Shown in pieces: positions 23,855 through 32,835 of a stretch of DNA of 41,023 nt; position 1 is the stretch's first letter; every line of letters begins with the position of its first letter. The notes under the pieces were generated by a model. The model saw only the letters and a program-made list of their open reading frames with translations, searched no databases and was not told the origin of the DNA. This DNA is from a virus. The position numbers and the translations under genes were made by a program. Location: positions 1-41,023 of IMG/VR virus record IMGVR_UViG_3300044796_000653; one strand, written 5' to 3'.

Positions 23855-24457
23855 ATGCGCGCCATCACGATTGAAGCATTAAAAGCCGCCCTTGCGCGAA
23901 AAGACTATCTCTTCCACGACCTAAGCGACCAGGGTGATTTCAACCTGAATCTGGTGGGTGTGCGCGCTGTTGATGTAAACACCAACACGTTTCACGACGT
24001 GATGGCTGTTTTTTTTGTGAACGGAAGCGCAGAAAACATTTTTATTTTTCCCATCACCACCGACCCCGGCACCTACTGGCGCGAGAACCCGGACAACGTG
24101 AATGGCACGGCCATCCTGGTGCCGGGGCAATACAAAGGTAGCTGGCAGCTGGGATTGCACAAGGGCTACGCAGCCCTGGTGCAGTGTAAGCCCATCACGG
24201 TGTACCGCGACAACAACCGCGATGCGGTGCTGGATATAGGCAGCAACGCAAAAACGGAAACCGGGCTGTTTGGTGTGAACATCCACCACGCATCCGACAC
24301 AGGCACCAGCGTGCAGGTGGATAAGTGGAGCGCGGGATGCCAGGTGTTTGCCAATATCGATGATTTTAATTTGTTCATGGCGCTGTGCCGTAAGGCGGCT
24401 GCGCTGCATGGCAACGCCTTTACTTACACGCTGATTAACGAGGGAGACCTACAATGA
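23855..24457 (+). CDS. Putative endolysin with a YkuD-like H...SAGC motif
   Basis: A 200-residue protein directly before the holin. The core TGLFGVNIHHASDTG (H144, H145) followed by DKWSAGCQVF (S159, C162) resembles the His/Ser-x-Gly-Cys active site of L,D-transpeptidase-fold peptidoglycan enzymes, and the Asp-Phe-x-x-Phe helix after it fits too. No lysozyme or amidase motif is seen. Position (ATGA overlap with a holin) makes a cell-wall hydrolase likely. The exact bond cut is unknown and assignment to the YkuD fold is tentative. There is no signal peptide, so release through holin holes is expected. Confidence 0.65.
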   Translation: MRAITIEALKAALARKDYLFHDLSDQGDFNLNLVGVRAVDVNTNTFHDVMAVFFVNGSAENIFIFPITTDPGTYWRENPDNVNGTAILVPGQYKGSWQLGLHKGYAALVQCKPITVYRDNNRDAVLDIGSNAKTETGLFGVNIHHASDTGTSVQVDKWSAGCQVFANIDDFNLFMALCRKAAALHGNAFTYTLINEGDLQ

Positions 24458-25029
24458 ACTGGGCAGACATCAAAGGCGACATCGCAAAAGCAGCGCCACT
24501 GCTGGGCACGCTGGTTGGCGGCCCCGCTGGTGGCACGGTGGGTGCCATGATCGCAAGTGTATTGGGAACGGCGAACCAACCGGATGCCGTGCAACAAGCG
24601 CTTGCAACAGACCCTGAAGCGGCAGTCAAACTGCGCGAGATCGAATCCAACCAGATTGTGCAGCTGCAACAGCTCGCCGTGCAACAAGCGCAGAATGATC
24701 TGGCCGCAGAGACACAGCGCATACAGGATGTGAACAACACCATGCAGGCCGAAGATAAATCAGACCATTGGCCAACCTACTCGTGGCGACCATTCATTGG
24801 CTTTGTGTTTGGTTCCAACCTGGCTGTGATGAGCTTGATTGCCATACTGACCTATGTCGCACAGCTATGCGGCGCACCCGGTGCAAGTTCTGCTGTTGCG
24901 TCACTGCCGCAGCTGGTTGGTGTTCTCGGCGCTGCTAATGGTGCCGCGTTGCCGATACTCGGCGTTGCATCGTATTTCAGGGGCAAGATGCAGGCCGATC
25001 AGAACGTGCAAACGGATAACCGGGGTTGA
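24454..25029 (+). CDS. Holin (3-TM holin type)
   Basis: A 191-residue membrane protein. A glycine/alanine-rich hydrophobic stretch near residues 14-40 precedes a helical soluble middle (about 60-100). Two membrane segments follow at about 112-137 (FIGFVFGSNLAVMSLIAIL) and 148-170, with WPTYSWRPFIGF before the first. This is the pattern of the 3-TM holin family. Overlaps the endolysin stop by ATGA and the next start by one base. It would time lysis by forming membrane holes. Confidence 0.8.
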   Translation: MNWADIKGDIAKAAPLLGTLVGGPAGGTVGAMIASVLGTANQPDAVQQALATDPEAAVKLREIESNQIVQLQQLAVQQAQNDLAAETQRIQDVNNTMQAEDKSDHWPTYSWRPFIGFVFGSNLAVMSLIAILTYVAQLCGAPGASSAVASLPQLVGVLGAANGAALPILGVASYFRGKMQADQNVQTDNRG

Positions 25030-25292
25030 TGATGGAAGGCGAAATGGCAGTGCTGTGGAAAGTTGTTTTTGCGCTCACGGACTTGATCCTGCTGATCGCA
25101 ATTGCCTGGCTTGCCTGGGTTTTCAAGAAATGTTCCAGTAACGAAAGAGAACACATGGATTTTAAACTGCATGTGTCCGAAAACTATGCAAAAAAAGAAC
25201 ACATCGACAGCTCGATTGAGCGCATCGAAAAAAAGCTCGATGGATTATTCAAAGAATTGCACCGCAACCGTTTTGGTTCGGGCGATTCGTAA
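25029..25292 (+). CDS. Small membrane/coiled-coil lysis protein
   Basis: About 87 residues from ATG 25029, which overlaps the holin stop (a second ATG is 3 bp further). One strong membrane helix (VVFALTDLILLIAIAWLAW) is followed by a charged helix (SIERIEKKLDGLFKELHRN). This topology fits an inner-membrane spanin, an antiholin or a Mu/P2-type accessory lysis protein. No outer-membrane spanin partner was found embedded or downstream, so the role is unresolved. Confidence 0.65.
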   Translation: MMEGEMAVLWKVVFALTDLILLIAIAWLAWVFKKCSSNEREHMDFKLHVSENYAKKEHIDSSIERIEKKLDGLFKELHRNRFGSGDS

Positions 25293-25321
25293 CAGTTTTA
25301 CCAACCGGCGGAGAAACCACC

Positions 25322-25957
25322 ATGCAAATCAACAAATCAGTAATCGAAGTTACCATCACCGAAGACGATAGCAACGAACCCATAACACTGGTGTTCAACA
25401 TGGACGACATGCTATTGAACGGCTACCTGAACAGCATTACGGCCCGCAACAAGATTGCGCCATCCAAAACACTGCTGCGCGCAGCGGTTGCCGACGAAAG
25501 CAAGCAGGAATTGAAAAGCCTGTTGCAAGGCAATGGCAGTGGCAAAAAATCGGCAGACATAGCGGGCAGGTTGATCGATACATTTGCCGACGGCATGGAA
25601 ACCACTGGCCACAGCGACATAGACAGCAATGCAGACGAAGGCATGGAAACCTTTGCGGTGAATGTTGTTGGCGACATCGCGCTGAAATTTTCCCTGGATG
25701 AAAAGAGCCATACCGAATTCATCAATCGCATGGATGCCAGTAACAAGGTTCAGCCTTCCTACAACTTCCTGATTTCATCGGTGGTGCCGGGAGACAAGGA
25801 TGCACTGAAGGCGCTGATGCAGAAGGCTGGTTGGGGCAAGCTGGCGGTTGAAATTGCCAGCGAACTGGTAGATGCGTTTAATCCGCAAGTGGAGATGACC
25901 GCAAAAAAGCGCAGCGCCACGCCGATGCCCTTGCAGGCAACGGATTCAGTCAGCTAG
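25322..25957 (+). CDS. Tail assembly chaperone, tandemly duplicated domain
   Basis: A 211-residue protein between lysis genes and tape measure, the usual chaperone slot. It consists of two homologous halves: YLNSITARNKIAPSKTLL...LKSLLQG...IAGRLIDTF and FINRMDASNKVQPSYNFL...LKALMQK...IASELVDAF. Each matches the small phage tail-chaperone family whose usual size is one unit. The 3' end carries an A AAA AAG slippery heptamer (25903-25909) that would yield a longer protein ending at 26100. It would coat the tape-measure protein during tail assembly. The duplication is unusual. Confidence 0.85.
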   Translation: MQINKSVIEVTITEDDSNEPITLVFNMDDMLLNGYLNSITARNKIAPSKTLLRAAVADESKQELKSLLQGNGSGKKSADIAGRLIDTFADGMETTGHSDIDSNADEGMETFAVNVVGDIALKFSLDEKSHTEFINRMDASNKVQPSYNFLISSVVPGDKDALKALMQKAGWGKLAVEIASELVDAFNPQVEMTAKKRSATPMPLQATDSVS

Positions 25958-26100
25958 TTCTGCTGTGTGAAAAGTGGCGGCCTGGTAAGCCAGTGAACGC
26001 ATACACAATGGGCGAAGCATTATTCCTTGAAAAGGACTATTGGGAAAAATTTTCGACCTCGGTTGCAAACGGTATCGGAATAGCATTCAAGGGTAAATGA
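25903..26100 (+). other. Programmed -1 frameshift site and chaperone extension
   Basis: The in-frame triplets GCA AAA AAG contain the -1 slippery heptamer A AAA AAG at 25903-25909, the same as in E. coli dnaX. GGAG (25891-25894) lies 8 bases upstream, as an internal Shine-Dalgarno stimulator would. A short TGCC/GGCA hairpin (25926-25939) lies downstream. After slippage the -1 frame reads on for 63 codons (LCEKWRPGKPVNAYTMGEAL, ending IGIAFKGK) and stops at 26098-26100, overlapping the tape-measure ATG. This corresponds to the gpG/GT or E/E' arrangement of lambda and P2. Confidence 0.85.
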
Positions 26101-28067
26101 GCGCGGAAAAACTTGAAAAATTGATGTTCAAGGTCGGGATACTGGATGAAGCCAGTGGCCCGGCCAGCCGCATTGCCGGAAAAATCGACAAGTTGATGCA
26201 CACCGCCACGCGCGGTTCTGCGCAGATCGCGCTGGGCTTTGCGGGTATCGCTGGCGCGGGTTATGAGATCCGCGAGGCCTTTGAACCAGCCCTTGGCCAA
26301 ATGGAGGCGCTGGCGAAAATACGCAGCCTGGGCGTAGCGGAAGATCAGCTGAAGGGATTGAGTGACGCATCCTTGAAGTTTGCTTCTGATTTTGGCACTT
26401 CTTCGGCTTCATTCGTTGCCAGCGCTTACGACATTCAAGGCGCTATAAAAGGATTGGTAGGCAACGAACTGGTAGATTTTACGCGCGCCGGTAATGTACT
26501 GGCAAAGGCCACGATCACCGACGCATCCCTGATCACCAATTATATGGGATCCATGTATGGAATTTTTAAAGACCAGGCCAATGAAATGGGCAAGGGAACC
26601 TGGGTAAACAAACTGGCTGGGCAAACAGCGTTGGCAGTACAGATGTTCCATACCACCGGTGCAGGAATTTCAGGCGCGTTTCGCAGCCTTGGTGGTGATG
26701 CCAAGAATATGGGGGTCAAGTTTGCAGAGCAGATGGCTGTGATTGGCCAGTTATCTGCGTCAATGGATAGCGAGACTGCCGCCAGCAGCTATCGGAATTT
26801 CCTGTTGCACGTAAACCAGGCACAAAGCGTGCTGAAGCTCAGCTTCAAGGATGCGCATGGAAACATGCTGCCGATTGTTGACATCCTGGACAAGATAAAG
26901 AAAAAGTACGGCAATCTGAATACGCTCGCTGGTGCTGGATTATTGACCAATGCCTTCGGTAAAAAAGGCGCGGCAGAAGTGGTTCAAAACCTGATCAATG
27001 ACACAACGGGGCTGCGTAAAAACATCCAGGCGCTTGAAGATGTGGATGGGCTTGGCCCCGCGATGAAGATGGCGACGGCGACAACGGATGCCTACGACAA
27101 GCTGGCGGGCAGCTCTCAGGCGTTGAAAGTAGCATTCGGAATGAATCTGTTAAGCATCCTCGATCCGCTGATCAATAAACTGAGCGAGGGAGAACAATTG
27201 CTGATAAGGTACAACAAACTATTCCCAAATCTATCGCGAGTGGTGGGGATTTTCTCTCTCTTCGTTATGGGGAGTGTTGCTGCTGTTGCTTTGTTATCAA
27301 TTGCGATTGGAATCGGAAAGATTTTATCTACTGGATGGGCGGCAGCACAAATGGCGGCTGGTGTCGCGATGACGTTTTTTTCTTTCATGCAGCGCGTTGG
27401 CCGCACCGAAATTGTGCTTTCAAATATCGCAATGTATGCAGGTCGCTTGATAATCGGCGGATACAGACTGGCAGTAATGGCCAGCGCAATAGCAACAAGC
27501 GCATGGTGCTCCATGCTTGGCGCTGCGCGAATTGCCATGATTATATTTAACGCATCGATATTTGCCAGCCCGCTGGGCTGGATACTGCTTGCAATTGTCG
27601 CAGTTGTTGCAGCAACAGCATTGCTTATCTACAACTGGAAAAGTGTGGTCGGATGGTTCAACAAGGCATGGGATGCCATAAAAAAATTCGGCGCATCAAT
27701 ATGGGATGCTATCGATGGGTGGAAGGGTTTGCTGGCCGCACTTTCGTTTGTATCACCGTTCGCGTGGCTGATAACCCATGTGCAGGAAGTGATTGATTTA
27801 CTGAATCTGATCCCGGGTGTGAATATCCAGTTGCCCGGTACCGGGCTGGATAGCTCGGCACAAGATGCGCGCAATGCAATCAACAACGCTGCACCTGGCA
27901 TCAACCAGGGCAAAACTTCCGCCATACCCGCCGGTGGGTTGGGTTCCTCAACTTCTAACAGCGTGCAAAACAACAAAAGCGGAACACACGTCGGCACGCT
28001 TAACATCAACACCAACCAAAAGGTGGATGAAAATAGCTTGAGCCACATGGTAGGGATGCTCTCATGA
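26097..28067 (+). CDS. Tail tape measure protein
   Basis: A 656-residue protein that sets tail length and is ejected with DNA. The N-terminal part carries the tape-measure core text (LGQMEALAKIRSLG, FASDFGTSSASFVASAYDIQGAI, GISGAFRSLGGDAKNMG, SSYRNFLLHV). Several membrane-like hydrophobic stretches follow between about 370 and 520, then a low-complexity Asn/Ser/Gly tail. The start overlaps the end of the frameshifted chaperone. Fairly short, consistent with a short contractile tail. Confidence 0.92.
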   Translation: MSAEKLEKLMFKVGILDEASGPASRIAGKIDKLMHTATRGSAQIALGFAGIAGAGYEIREAFEPALGQMEALAKIRSLGVAEDQLKGLSDASLKFASDFGTSSASFVASAYDIQGAIKGLVGNELVDFTRAGNVLAKATITDASLITNYMGSMYGIFKDQANEMGKGTWVNKLAGQTALAVQMFHTTGAGISGAFRSLGGDAKNMGVKFAEQMAVIGQLSASMDSETAASSYRNFLLHVNQAQSVLKLSFKDAHGNMLPIVDILDKIKKKYGNLNTLAGAGLLTNAFGKKGAAEVVQNLINDTTGLRKNIQALEDVDGLGPAMKMATATTDAYDKLAGSSQALKVAFGMNLLSILDPLINKLSEGEQLLIRYNKLFPNLSRVVGIFSLFVMGSVAAVALLSIAIGIGKILSTGWAAAQMAAGVAMTFFSFMQRVGRTEIVLSNIAMYAGRLIIGGYRLAVMASAIATSAWCSMLGAARIAMIIFNASIFASPLGWILLAIVAVVAATALLIYNWKSVVGWFNKAWDAIKKFGASIWDAIDGWKGLLAALSFVSPFAWLITHVQEVIDLLNLIPGVNIQLPGTGLDSSAQDARNAINNAAPGINQGKTSAIPAGGLGSSTSNSVQNNKSGTHVGTLNINTNQKVDENSLSHMVGMLS

Positions 28068-28393
28068 GTGGCGACACCGATTTACTGTTGGTCAATGACG
28101 ATATCGTCTACGACGAAGTCGGCAACCCAAAGTACGTGTATGGCCGTGACTGCATCTTGCAGGACATCAAGAACATGATCCGCGACAAAGGCTACCTGCT
28201 GTTGCTGCTGGCGCAGCGCGACCAGGATGTGATTGATGGAGTGATGTCTAAAATTGAACAGGATGTGGAAGACGACCTGCGCATCACGCCCGGCACGGCA
28301 ACTATGACGCAAGTTGACACTAATAATTTTTATCTCAATGCAATGACCGAGGAATACGGCCCGATTGCCATTGAACTGCAACCCACAGGTTGA
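28064..28393 (+). CDS. DUF2590-type baseplate wedge protein
   Basis: A 109-residue protein with the pattern RDCILQDIKNMIRDKGYLLL, IEQDVEDDLRITPGTA and FYLNAMTEEYGPIAIEL. It resembles the gp25/gpW-like small wedge proteins of contractile tails and belongs to the DUF2590 group of HP1-like phages. ATGA overlap with the tape-measure gene; baseplate J follows 3 bp later. Confidence 0.75.
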   Translation: MSGDTDLLLVNDDIVYDEVGNPKYVYGRDCILQDIKNMIRDKGYLLLLLAQRDQDVIDGVMSKIEQDVEDDLRITPGTATMTQVDTNNFYLNAMTEEYGPIAIELQPTG

Positions 28394-28396
28394 TTT

Positions 28397-29587
28397 ATGG
28401 CAGACCAAACAGAACAGGACAAAATTTTCACCGACCTGGTATCCAGTGCCGGGATACCCACCACCGATGTGGAAGTGAAGGCTAAATGGGATGAACAGGT
28501 TGCTGAAAGCGAAGTCACTGTTGATAACAACAGCCCCTATTCGCCGTTCTGGAATTTTGTAAATGCGGTGATCACCACACCTGTGCTTTGGTTAGTGCAG
28601 CTGTTGATAACGACCATTCTGCCCAATCTGTTTTTGAAATATGCCGAAGATGCGATGCTGGACATCATTGCCTGGGCGTATGGTTTAACGCGAAAACTGG
28701 CATCAAAAACGCGCGGAAATTTAACTTTCACCCGTGCCGAAACAGTGGGAACACTGGACATTCCTGCGGGAACGATCATCCAGTCGCCGCCCATCAATGG
28801 CGTTATCTACCGCATGATCACACTGGCAGATGCTGTGTTTGCCGATGGGCAGGCCAGTATGAATGTGCTGTGCGAGGCGGAATTTGCCGGGCAGGATTAC
28901 AACCTGGCCAATAATTATTACGCCATCCTCACGCAGCCAATCGATGGTGTGGACGGCGTGACCAACGGCAGCAGCTGGATTACCATTCCCGGCGCAGACG
29001 TTGAATCCAACGACGATTTGCGCTACCGGTGCAGAAATCAGTTCAATACGCTTTCCGCGTATCACATCGATGCGGCATACAAAGCGATTATTTCAACATT
29101 TCCCGGCGTGCTGGTGGAAAACATTTATTTCGAGCACGACGCGCCGCGCGGCCCCGGTACCGCGAATGCGTACATCCTGTTTGCGCAGGATGCGCCGGTG
29201 GATGACTACATTGCCGCCATCAATAATTTCATCACGGGGCAGAATTACCACGGACTGGGTGATGATTTGCAGGTGTACAACATGCCTGCAACGCCGGGCG
29301 ACATCAGCATGACCTGGGTGCCTGTAACCGGACTGAGTGATGATGACATTACCGCACTGAACGCGCAGATTATTGACTTCATCCGCGCCGCTTTCCGCGA
29401 GAATGCCAGTTACACGCCAACGCTGACACACCCGAACGGCCGCTTTTCTTTTTCCGTGCTGACAAAAGAATTGCACGGCGAATTTGAAGGCATTTACAGT
29501 TTGAAATTTACCGCGCCGAGCGACGACATTACCACTGCGATGGCTGTTGCAACCATCGGAACGCTGACCGTTGCACCGGAAACTTAA
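28397..29587 (+). CDS. Baseplate J-like protein
   Basis: A 396-residue baseplate wedge protein. Typical blocks: AEDAMLDIIAWAYGLTRKLASKTRG near the start, GTIIQSPPINGVIYRM, the GVTNGSSWITIPGADVESNDDLRYR motif, and PGVLVENIYFEHDAPRGPGT. Position before the gpI-like gene is the standard P2-family order. Confidence 0.93.
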   Translation: MADQTEQDKIFTDLVSSAGIPTTDVEVKAKWDEQVAESEVTVDNNSPYSPFWNFVNAVITTPVLWLVQLLITTILPNLFLKYAEDAMLDIIAWAYGLTRKLASKTRGNLTFTRAETVGTLDIPAGTIIQSPPINGVIYRMITLADAVFADGQASMNVLCEAEFAGQDYNLANNYYAILTQPIDGVDGVTNGSSWITIPGADVESNDDLRYRCRNQFNTLSAYHIDAAYKAIISTFPGVLVENIYFEHDAPRGPGTANAYILFAQDAPVDDYIAAINNFITGQNYHGLGDDLQVYNMPATPGDISMTWVPVTGLSDDDITALNAQIIDFIRAAFRENASYTPTLTHPNGRFSFSVLTKELHGEFEGIYSLKFTAPSDDITTAMAVATIGTLTVAPET

Positions 29588-29592
29588 ACATC

Positions 29593-30114
29593 ATGATTGA
29601 GTTGAAGCCAAAATTCTGGGTTAGCGGCACCGAGCTGACAAAAATAAAAAACCTGATGGCCGCATGGTGGGCGCAGGTGGAGGGCTGGATACGTTGGCCG
29701 ATGACCCAGCTGGATGCAGAAACCGCGATGCTGGGTATCGTGGATTTAATGGCGTTTGAACGCAACATCGACCGTTTTACCACAGAGCCGGAATTGTTGT
29801 ACCGCAGGCGCGTGAAATATGCATTCCAGAATGCCAAGGATGCCGGTAGCGCGGTTGGTTTTGTAAAAATATTTGATCGTCTTGGACTGGGCTACATCGA
29901 AGTGAGCGAACGTGTTGCCGGGCTGGATTGGGACATCATTGTGCTGAACATGAGCGATGCCACGCTGGCGGAAAATATTGATCTTCTGGATTTTATTGTG
30001 GGGCAATATGGCCGCACTTGTCGCCGCTATCAATATCAAACTCTGACACCGGTATCGCTTTACCGCTACACCACAGAGTTCAACAACGACTACCAAACTT
30101 TTGTATTGAGATGA
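29593..30114 (+). CDS. Baseplate/tail protein I (P2 gpI-like)
   Basis: A 173-residue protein between baseplate J and the fibre gene. It shows LLYRRRVKYAFQNAKDAGSAVGFVKIFDRLGLG and a C-terminal ARCRRYQYQ-like segment typical of tail protein I. It would connect the wedge to the fibre. Confidence 0.85.
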   Translation: MIELKPKFWVSGTELTKIKNLMAAWWAQVEGWIRWPMTQLDAETAMLGIVDLMAFERNIDRFTTEPELLYRRRVKYAFQNAKDAGSAVGFVKIFDRLGLGYIEVSERVAGLDWDIIVLNMSDATLAENIDLLDFIVGQYGRTCRRYQYQTLTPVSLYRYTTEFNNDYQTFVLR

Positions 30115-30124
30115 AGGGTGATTT

Positions 30125-31888
30125 ATGGGCGCACGCATTTTAACCGCTGGTAAAAGCTATCTGGCAGCCAAGCAAGCCGCACACGAAGACGCTGATATAA
30201 ATACCTTCGTTTTTGCTTACATCGACGGCCTGGATACCAGCACCACGCCGCCGCTGGACGAGGTGCTGCCCGATAGTGGCGATATTGTTGACACCCAGGC
30301 AGTGACGCGAGATGGCTACGTGAACCCGAGCCAGGTGGTGTATTCGATATTGCTCGGCAGTAATATTGGTGACTACCAATTCAACTGGGTAGGGCTGAAG
30401 GCATCCGACGGAACCTTGTGTGCCGTGGCTTATGTTGAAACCGTGCAAAAGAAAAAATATATTCCGGCATCCGGGCAAATCGGCAACAACATCACACGCA
30501 ACTTTTTGATGGATTACCCGGATATTGCAACGATTACCGACATCACCGTTGCAGCAGAAGCCTGGCAGATTGATTTTACCGGCAGGCTAAACGCATCCGA
30601 CTTTGCGCAGCAGCGCAGCAACAAAACACTGACCGGCAGCGGCGCTGTTTTTCTTTCCAGCGCCTTGCTGTTATACAACAGCAGTGGATACAAGCTGACG
30701 GCTGGTGTTGCTATCATCAATGGCCTGCGCGCAGATATTGCGAGCGATATTGTGTGTGCCGGTGCGGGAGCGAACAAATCCGTGTGGGTGGATATGTACC
30801 GCACGGGCGATACCAGCGGTGTGACTGTGTTTGTTGATGCCGTGGTGGATGACAGCACAGCAACACACACTGATTACACGGATAGTTTTGGCGTTTACCA
30901 CAGCGTTGTGCTGGTGGGAATGATTGATGGCATGGGTGCGATTACAGACAACCGAGCAACGGTTGGCGAGGTATTCAATGTTTCGCGCCTGTTAGATTTG
31001 CTGGCGTTCCGCACCGGTACCTATTCGGGCCTGCGCGCACAAGCCACAACCAAGGCAGACGTTGGTTTGAGCAGCCTTCCAAATGCAAAAAGTGATTCCA
31101 TCACGCTCAATGATTCAAACACGCTGGGCACTTCAAAGGCGGTTACTGCGGCTGTAGCTGCTGCGCAAGCAAGCCTGACTGGGCATGAAGCAGACCACAC
31201 AAATCCGCACGCCGTGACAAAATTACAAGTTGGATTGGGAACTTTGCCGAATGCGAAAAGCGATTCCATCACGCTGAATGACACAAACACGCTGGCGACA
31301 TCAAAGGCGGTAAAACTGCTGAATGATGAAATAGGGCAAACTCAGGTTGGCATTAGTGCTGTGGTTTGGTACCCAAATCGGGCAATGATTCCTGCTAATT
31401 TTTTCCCTGCCGATGGTCAAGTTGCGAATCGCGCTGATTTTCCAATCGTGACGGCAAACCTTGCAAACTTGCCAGCCGTAAGCGATACAGATTGGGTGGG
31501 CACACCTGCCAATCGCGCGTCTTATTCCCTGGGCGATGGATCAACGACATTTCGTTTCCCGGATTACAACGGAACATATTCGGATGACATATCGCTGGTG
31601 CTGCGCGGTGACGGTGGAAATTCGGCGGCAGAAGGGAAAGTACAGCGTGATGCCATACAAAATATTACCGGAAGTCTAGTCGTTATCGGTGGTGGCAACA
31701 TTGCCACTGGTGTATTTGCAGCTAATGGGCCAGCTCATCCGCAGATCGACTCATCGACAACCGGTAATAACGATTCGATTACGTTCGACGCTTCTCGTGT
31801 CGCAAGAACTGCAATAGAAACACGGATGAGCAACGTGGCTGGTGTTTTCTGCATCTGCGTCGGTGCTCATGCAGTGATACCGCCGTGA
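30125..31888 (+). CDS. Tail fibre protein
   Basis: A 587-residue adhesion fibre. Residues 1-160 are the conserved P2 gpH-type attachment domain (GARILTAGKSYLAAKQAA, YSILLGSNIGDYQFNWVGL, RNFLMDYPDI). A shaft follows with two 56-codon-spaced repeats (LPNAKSDSITLND...TSKAV). The tip includes a tail-collar-like segment (FFPADGQVANRADFP, STTFRFPDYNG). The tip binds the host surface receptor. No fibre chaperone of P2 gpG type follows; instead an unrelated protein gene is present. Confidence 0.88.
   Translation: MGARILTAGKSYLAAKQAAHEDADINTFVFAYIDGLDTSTTPPLDEVLPDSGDIVDTQAVTRDGYVNPSQVVYSILLGSNIGDYQFNWVGLKASDGTLCAVAYVETVQKKKYIPASGQIGNNITRNFLMDYPDIATITDITVAAEAWQIDFTGRLNASDFAQQRSNKTLTGSGAVFLSSALLLYNSSGYKLTAGVAIINGLRADIASDIVCAGAGANKSVWVDMYRTGDTSGVTVFVDAVVDDSTATHTDYTDSFGVYHSVVLVGMIDGMGAITDNRATVGEVFNVSRLLDLLAFRTGTYSGLRAQATTKADVGLSSLPNAKSDSITLNDSNTLGTSKAVTAAVAAAQASLTGHEADHTNPHAVTKLQVGLGTLPNAKSDSITLNDTNTLATSKAVKLLNDEIGQTQVGISAVVWYPNRAMIPANFFPADGQVANRADFPIVTANLANLPAVSDTDWVGTPANRASYSLGDGSTTFRFPDYNGTYSDDISLVLRGDGGNSAAEGKVQRDAIQNITGSLVVIGGGNIATGVFAANGPAHPQIDSSTTGNNDSITFDASRVARTAIETRMSNVAGVFCICVGAHAVIPP
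31061..31312 (+). repeat. Internal fibre-shaft repeat
   Basis: Two similar 84-bp units (31061-31144 and 31229-31312) at a period of 168 bp encode LPNAKSDSITLND-x-NTL-x-TSKAV. They are typical trimeric-fibre shaft repeats and could recombine. Confidence 0.8.
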
Positions 31889-31917
31889 TCTGCGTTGGGT
31901 GCATAACGGTATAGTTT

Positions 31918-32835
31918 ATGGCATGGCAAGTTGCTGAATTAAATTTACCGGCCACTGCAAACACAGCGGGAGAGGCTGTGGGTGCAACAGTGAGCGCAGC
32001 TGGTGCCGATATTGCAGCAACGCAAGCGCGGATTGCATCACTCACCCCTACAACATTTACCGCAAACTCATTGGCGGCTGGTGCCGCCGCAGTGGTAGCA
32101 GCACGCGCCAGTTTTGACGCGCTGGTGAATGCTGCGGGCACCGTGGTGGTGGTACATCCGTTTATAGATAGCCTAAACGATGGCACGACAACATCACGCG
32201 CGCTGGCGTTCCCGAATGCCATCAAAGCCCTTGCATCAAAGTTCAGCGATCCACAAGAACCAAACCGGCCAGTTTTTTCCGGCACGATGGCTGCTTTGTG
32301 TTTTGCCGTGTCTGCTTCCAGCCCTAAAGGCTTCAGTGACGCGCTGCACACGTTTAACCAGGTGTTGCCATTCGTGGAATTTATGATGGTTGAAAGAAAA
32401 ACGAATGCGCTCATTAATCTGGAAAAAGATAAGTGGATTCTGCGTTCACCGGCGGCAGAACCGCTGATGCTGTCGCGCGATTATCGCGGCATGGCCTTTG
32501 TGAATGACATTAACCAGGGAATCAGTGAAATGCTTGGGTTTGCTGAAGCATACAACCTTGAGAACACTAGCCCACTGGATGAGTTGTCCGCGCTGGCCGA
32601 TGAAAAGGCAGCGCGTGCGACAGAATTGGCAGCTCAATTTTCAGCATTGCAAAGCCAATTCACCGGTGGCCCATGTTTGGGGTTGTACGTGACGGGCAGT
32701 AGTGCCGGGGAAATAAAAACTAATCTGTTGGCCGCCACTGGCGGCTATGGCTACGAAAAAGTATTTACGGCTGTAGCTATGTTCATAGCGCCAGTGGCAA
32801 GTGTTCAAATACTAAAGGAGCTGCTTGGATTATGA
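31918..32835 (+). CDS. Tail-associated protein of unknown function
   Basis: A 305-residue protein between fibre and baseplate-complex genes. The N terminus is alanine-rich and helical (NTAGEAVGATVSAAGADIAATQARI); the middle is soluble, with a coiled-coil-like stretch near 225-250 (ADEKAARATELAAQFSALQSQF). The C terminus is hydrophobic. I do not recognise a family. Overlap with the next gene (ATGA) and late-operon position indicate a virion or assembly protein, perhaps a baseplate part specific to HP1-like phages. Confidence 0.65.
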   Translation: MAWQVAELNLPATANTAGEAVGATVSAAGADIAATQARIASLTPTTFTANSLAAGAAAVVAARASFDALVNAAGTVVVVHPFIDSLNDGTTTSRALAFPNAIKALASKFSDPQEPNRPVFSGTMAALCFAVSASSPKGFSDALHTFNQVLPFVEFMMVERKTNALINLEKDKWILRSPAAEPLMLSRDYRGMAFVNDINQGISEMLGFAEAYNLENTSPLDELSALADEKAARATELAAQFSALQSQFTGGPCLGLYVTGSSAGEIKTNLLAATGGYGYEKVFTAVAMFIAPVASVQILKELLGL

